7,012 bases of DNA from UKL13-2 sp043768625 (GTDB lineage: Bacteria > Pseudomonadota > Gammaproteobacteria > Burkholderiales > Usitatibacteraceae): NCBI GenBank assembly GCA_043768625.1, contig JAYVKG010000248.1:1-7012 (forward strand), in the 5' to 3' direction. The position numbers and the translations under genes are program-made. Shown piece by piece: positions 6,386 through 7,012 of this stretch (positions within the stretch are counted from its first letter, which is position 1; every line of letters starts with the position of its first letter). The notes under the pieces are model-generated. The model searched no databases and was not told where the DNA came from. It was given only the letters and a program-made list of their open reading frames with translations.

Positions 6386-6427
6386 TGCGCAGAATTTAAG
6401 TTCACCACGATTTCTAAAAACCGCCAG
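6368..6427 (+). promoter_or_regulatory. Antiterminator structure of the aroG attenuator
   Basis: CTGGCGG at 6368-6374, inside the leader ORF (codons Leu-Ala-Glu), is exactly complementary to CCGCCAG at 6421-6427, which includes most of the terminator's 5' arm. The pairing extends with AGAAA (6375-6379) against TTTCT (6411-6415), leaving the five A residues 6416-6420 bulged, for 12 base pairs in total. This structure and the terminator cannot form together. A ribosome that reaches the TAG at 6383-6385 would cover 6368-6379 and favour the terminator. One held back on the aromatic codons would leave that segment mostly free, favouring read-through. Pairings are read from sequence; the regulatory outcome is inferred. 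Confidence 0.75.
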
Positions 6428-6450
6428 CTCTGAAAGCTGGCGTTTTTTTT
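6422..6450 (+). terminator. Rho-independent terminator (attenuator) before aroG
   Basis: The perfect 8-bp stem CGCCAGCT (6422-6429) and AGCTGGCG (6435-6442) encloses the loop CTGAA. It is followed at once by eight T residues (6443-6450), with five A residues just before the stem. It lies between the aromatic leader ORF and the DAHP synthase start, 38 nt before the first ATG of that gene. The position makes a premature, regulated terminator more likely than a simple end for the upstream hydrolase transcript. Confidence 0.93.
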
Positions 6451-6488
6451 GCCAGGCGACAAGTTGGCAAGCATCACTGGAATGTAAT

Positions 6489-7012
6489 ATGACAATATCA
6501 AATGTAAAACCCGCTGGCGTAAGCGCTAAGCCCAAGCTGAAAGTTGTTCATTCGGAGCGTGACATGGTCTATAACACCGATGACATTCGTATTCGCGGCG
6601 TCAAGGAGCTTACCCCCCCCTCGCAACTGATGGGCGAATTTCCCCTGACGGACGACGCGTCGTCGACGGTTTATCGGGCGCGAGAAGAAATTCATCGCAT
6701 CATGCATCGGGGGGATGATCGTTTGCTGGTAATCGTCGGGCCGTGTTCAATTCATGATTACGATGCGGCAATGGAATACGCCAAGCGGTTGCAGGCGCTG
6801 CGAATCAAGCTTGAACCCGATCTCACCATCGTCATGCGGGTTTATTTTGAAAAACCGCGCACAACCGTCGGCTGGAAAGGGTATATCAATGACCCCGACA
6901 TGAATGAAAGTCACGACATCAACAAAGGGCTGCGCTTATCACGAAAATTGTTGCTCGATATCAATGCGCTGGGGCTGGCCGCCGCGACCGAATATCTTGA
7001 CTTGATCTCACC
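6489..7012 (+). CDS. aroG: 3-deoxy-7-phosphoheptulonate (DAHP) synthase, class I, N-terminal part
   Basis: The product condenses phosphoenolpyruvate and erythrose 4-phosphate to DAHP, the first committed step to Phe, Tyr and Trp. The frame is open to the window end, giving 174 codons. Signature segments are VGPCSIHD and MRVYFEKPRTTVGWKG, holding the metal-binding Cys and the Arg and Lys that bind phosphoenolpyruvate. Counted from the internal ATG at 6564, these fall at Cys61, Arg92 and Lys97, the same numbers as in E. coli AroG. The N-terminal DDIRIRGVKELTPP also matches the AroG/F/H type; which aromatic amino acid inhibits it is not readable. Two starts are possible. ATG 6489 has GGAA 6 nt upstream and adds 25 residues; ATG 6564 has the stronger GGAG (6554-6557), also 6 nt upstream, and fits the usual length. 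The upstream leader and terminator suggest attenuation control. Confidence 0.95.
   Translation, partial: MTISNVKPAGVSAKPKLKVVHSERDMVYNTDDIRIRGVKELTPPSQLMGEFPLTDDASSTVYRAREEIHRIMHRGDDRLLVIVGPCSIHDYDAAMEYAKRLQALRIKLEPDLTIVMRVYFEKPRTTVGWKGYINDPDMNESHDINKGLRLSRKLLLDINALGLAAATEYLDLIS
6554..6557 (+). promoter_or_regulatory. Shine-Dalgarno candidate for the internal aroG start
   Basis: GGAG lies 6 nt before the in-frame ATG at 6564-6566. This is the best ribosome-site match near either possible start of the DAHP synthase. The start it serves makes the protein collinear with E. coli AroG without any N-terminal extension. If it is used, the sequence from 6451 to 6563 is an untranslated spacer after the attenuator. 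Confidence 0.45.

Overview
This window looks like chromosomal housekeeping DNA from a proteobacterium, most likely a betaproteobacterium. That assignment is inferred from protein character (MltF, IspD/IspF, an E. coli AroG-type DAHP synthase) and moderately GC-rich codon use; no marker in the window fixes the genus. There is no rRNA, tRNA, IS element or CRISPR array.

Layout. Positions 2-274 (+) hold the 3' end of serS, followed 40 nt later by a histidine-phosphatase gene (315-944, +). That gene overlaps tail-to-tail with mltF, a membrane-bound lytic transglycosylase on the minus strand (911-2431). A short divergent intergenic region (2432-2542) separates mltF from the ispD-ispF pair (2543-3241 and 3246-3728, +), two steps of the MEP isoprenoid pathway. 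On the minus strand comes an RraA/HMG-aldolase-like protein (3890-4609). It is flanked by possible gene debris: downstream, a short frame ending in a c-type heme motif (3790-3930); upstream, a stop-interrupted frame with protein-like character (4659-4910). A secreted beta-lactamase-fold serine hydrolase follows (4936-6189, +).

The most informative region is 6190-6490, in front of the DAHP synthase gene (aroG type, truncated by the window end at 7012). It holds a perfect 18-bp inverted repeat and then a 21-codon ORF (6320-6385) with the run Phe-Trp-Tyr-Ala-Tyr-Phe. Next comes a textbook intrinsic terminator (6422-6450). The 3' end of the 21-codon ORF can pair with the 5' arm of the terminator to form a competing antiterminator. 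These are the parts of a ribosome-mediated transcription attenuator. It would sense all three aromatic amino acids and control the first enzyme of the shikimate pathway. E. coli instead controls its DAHP synthase genes mainly by TyrR/TrpR repression. The leader peptide is too short for routine ORF calling and is the main discovery candidate here.

The remaining genes do not form one pathway. serS plus phosphatase, ispDF, and leader plus aroG are probably three separate plus-strand transcription units, with mltF and the RraA-like gene as separate minus-strand units.
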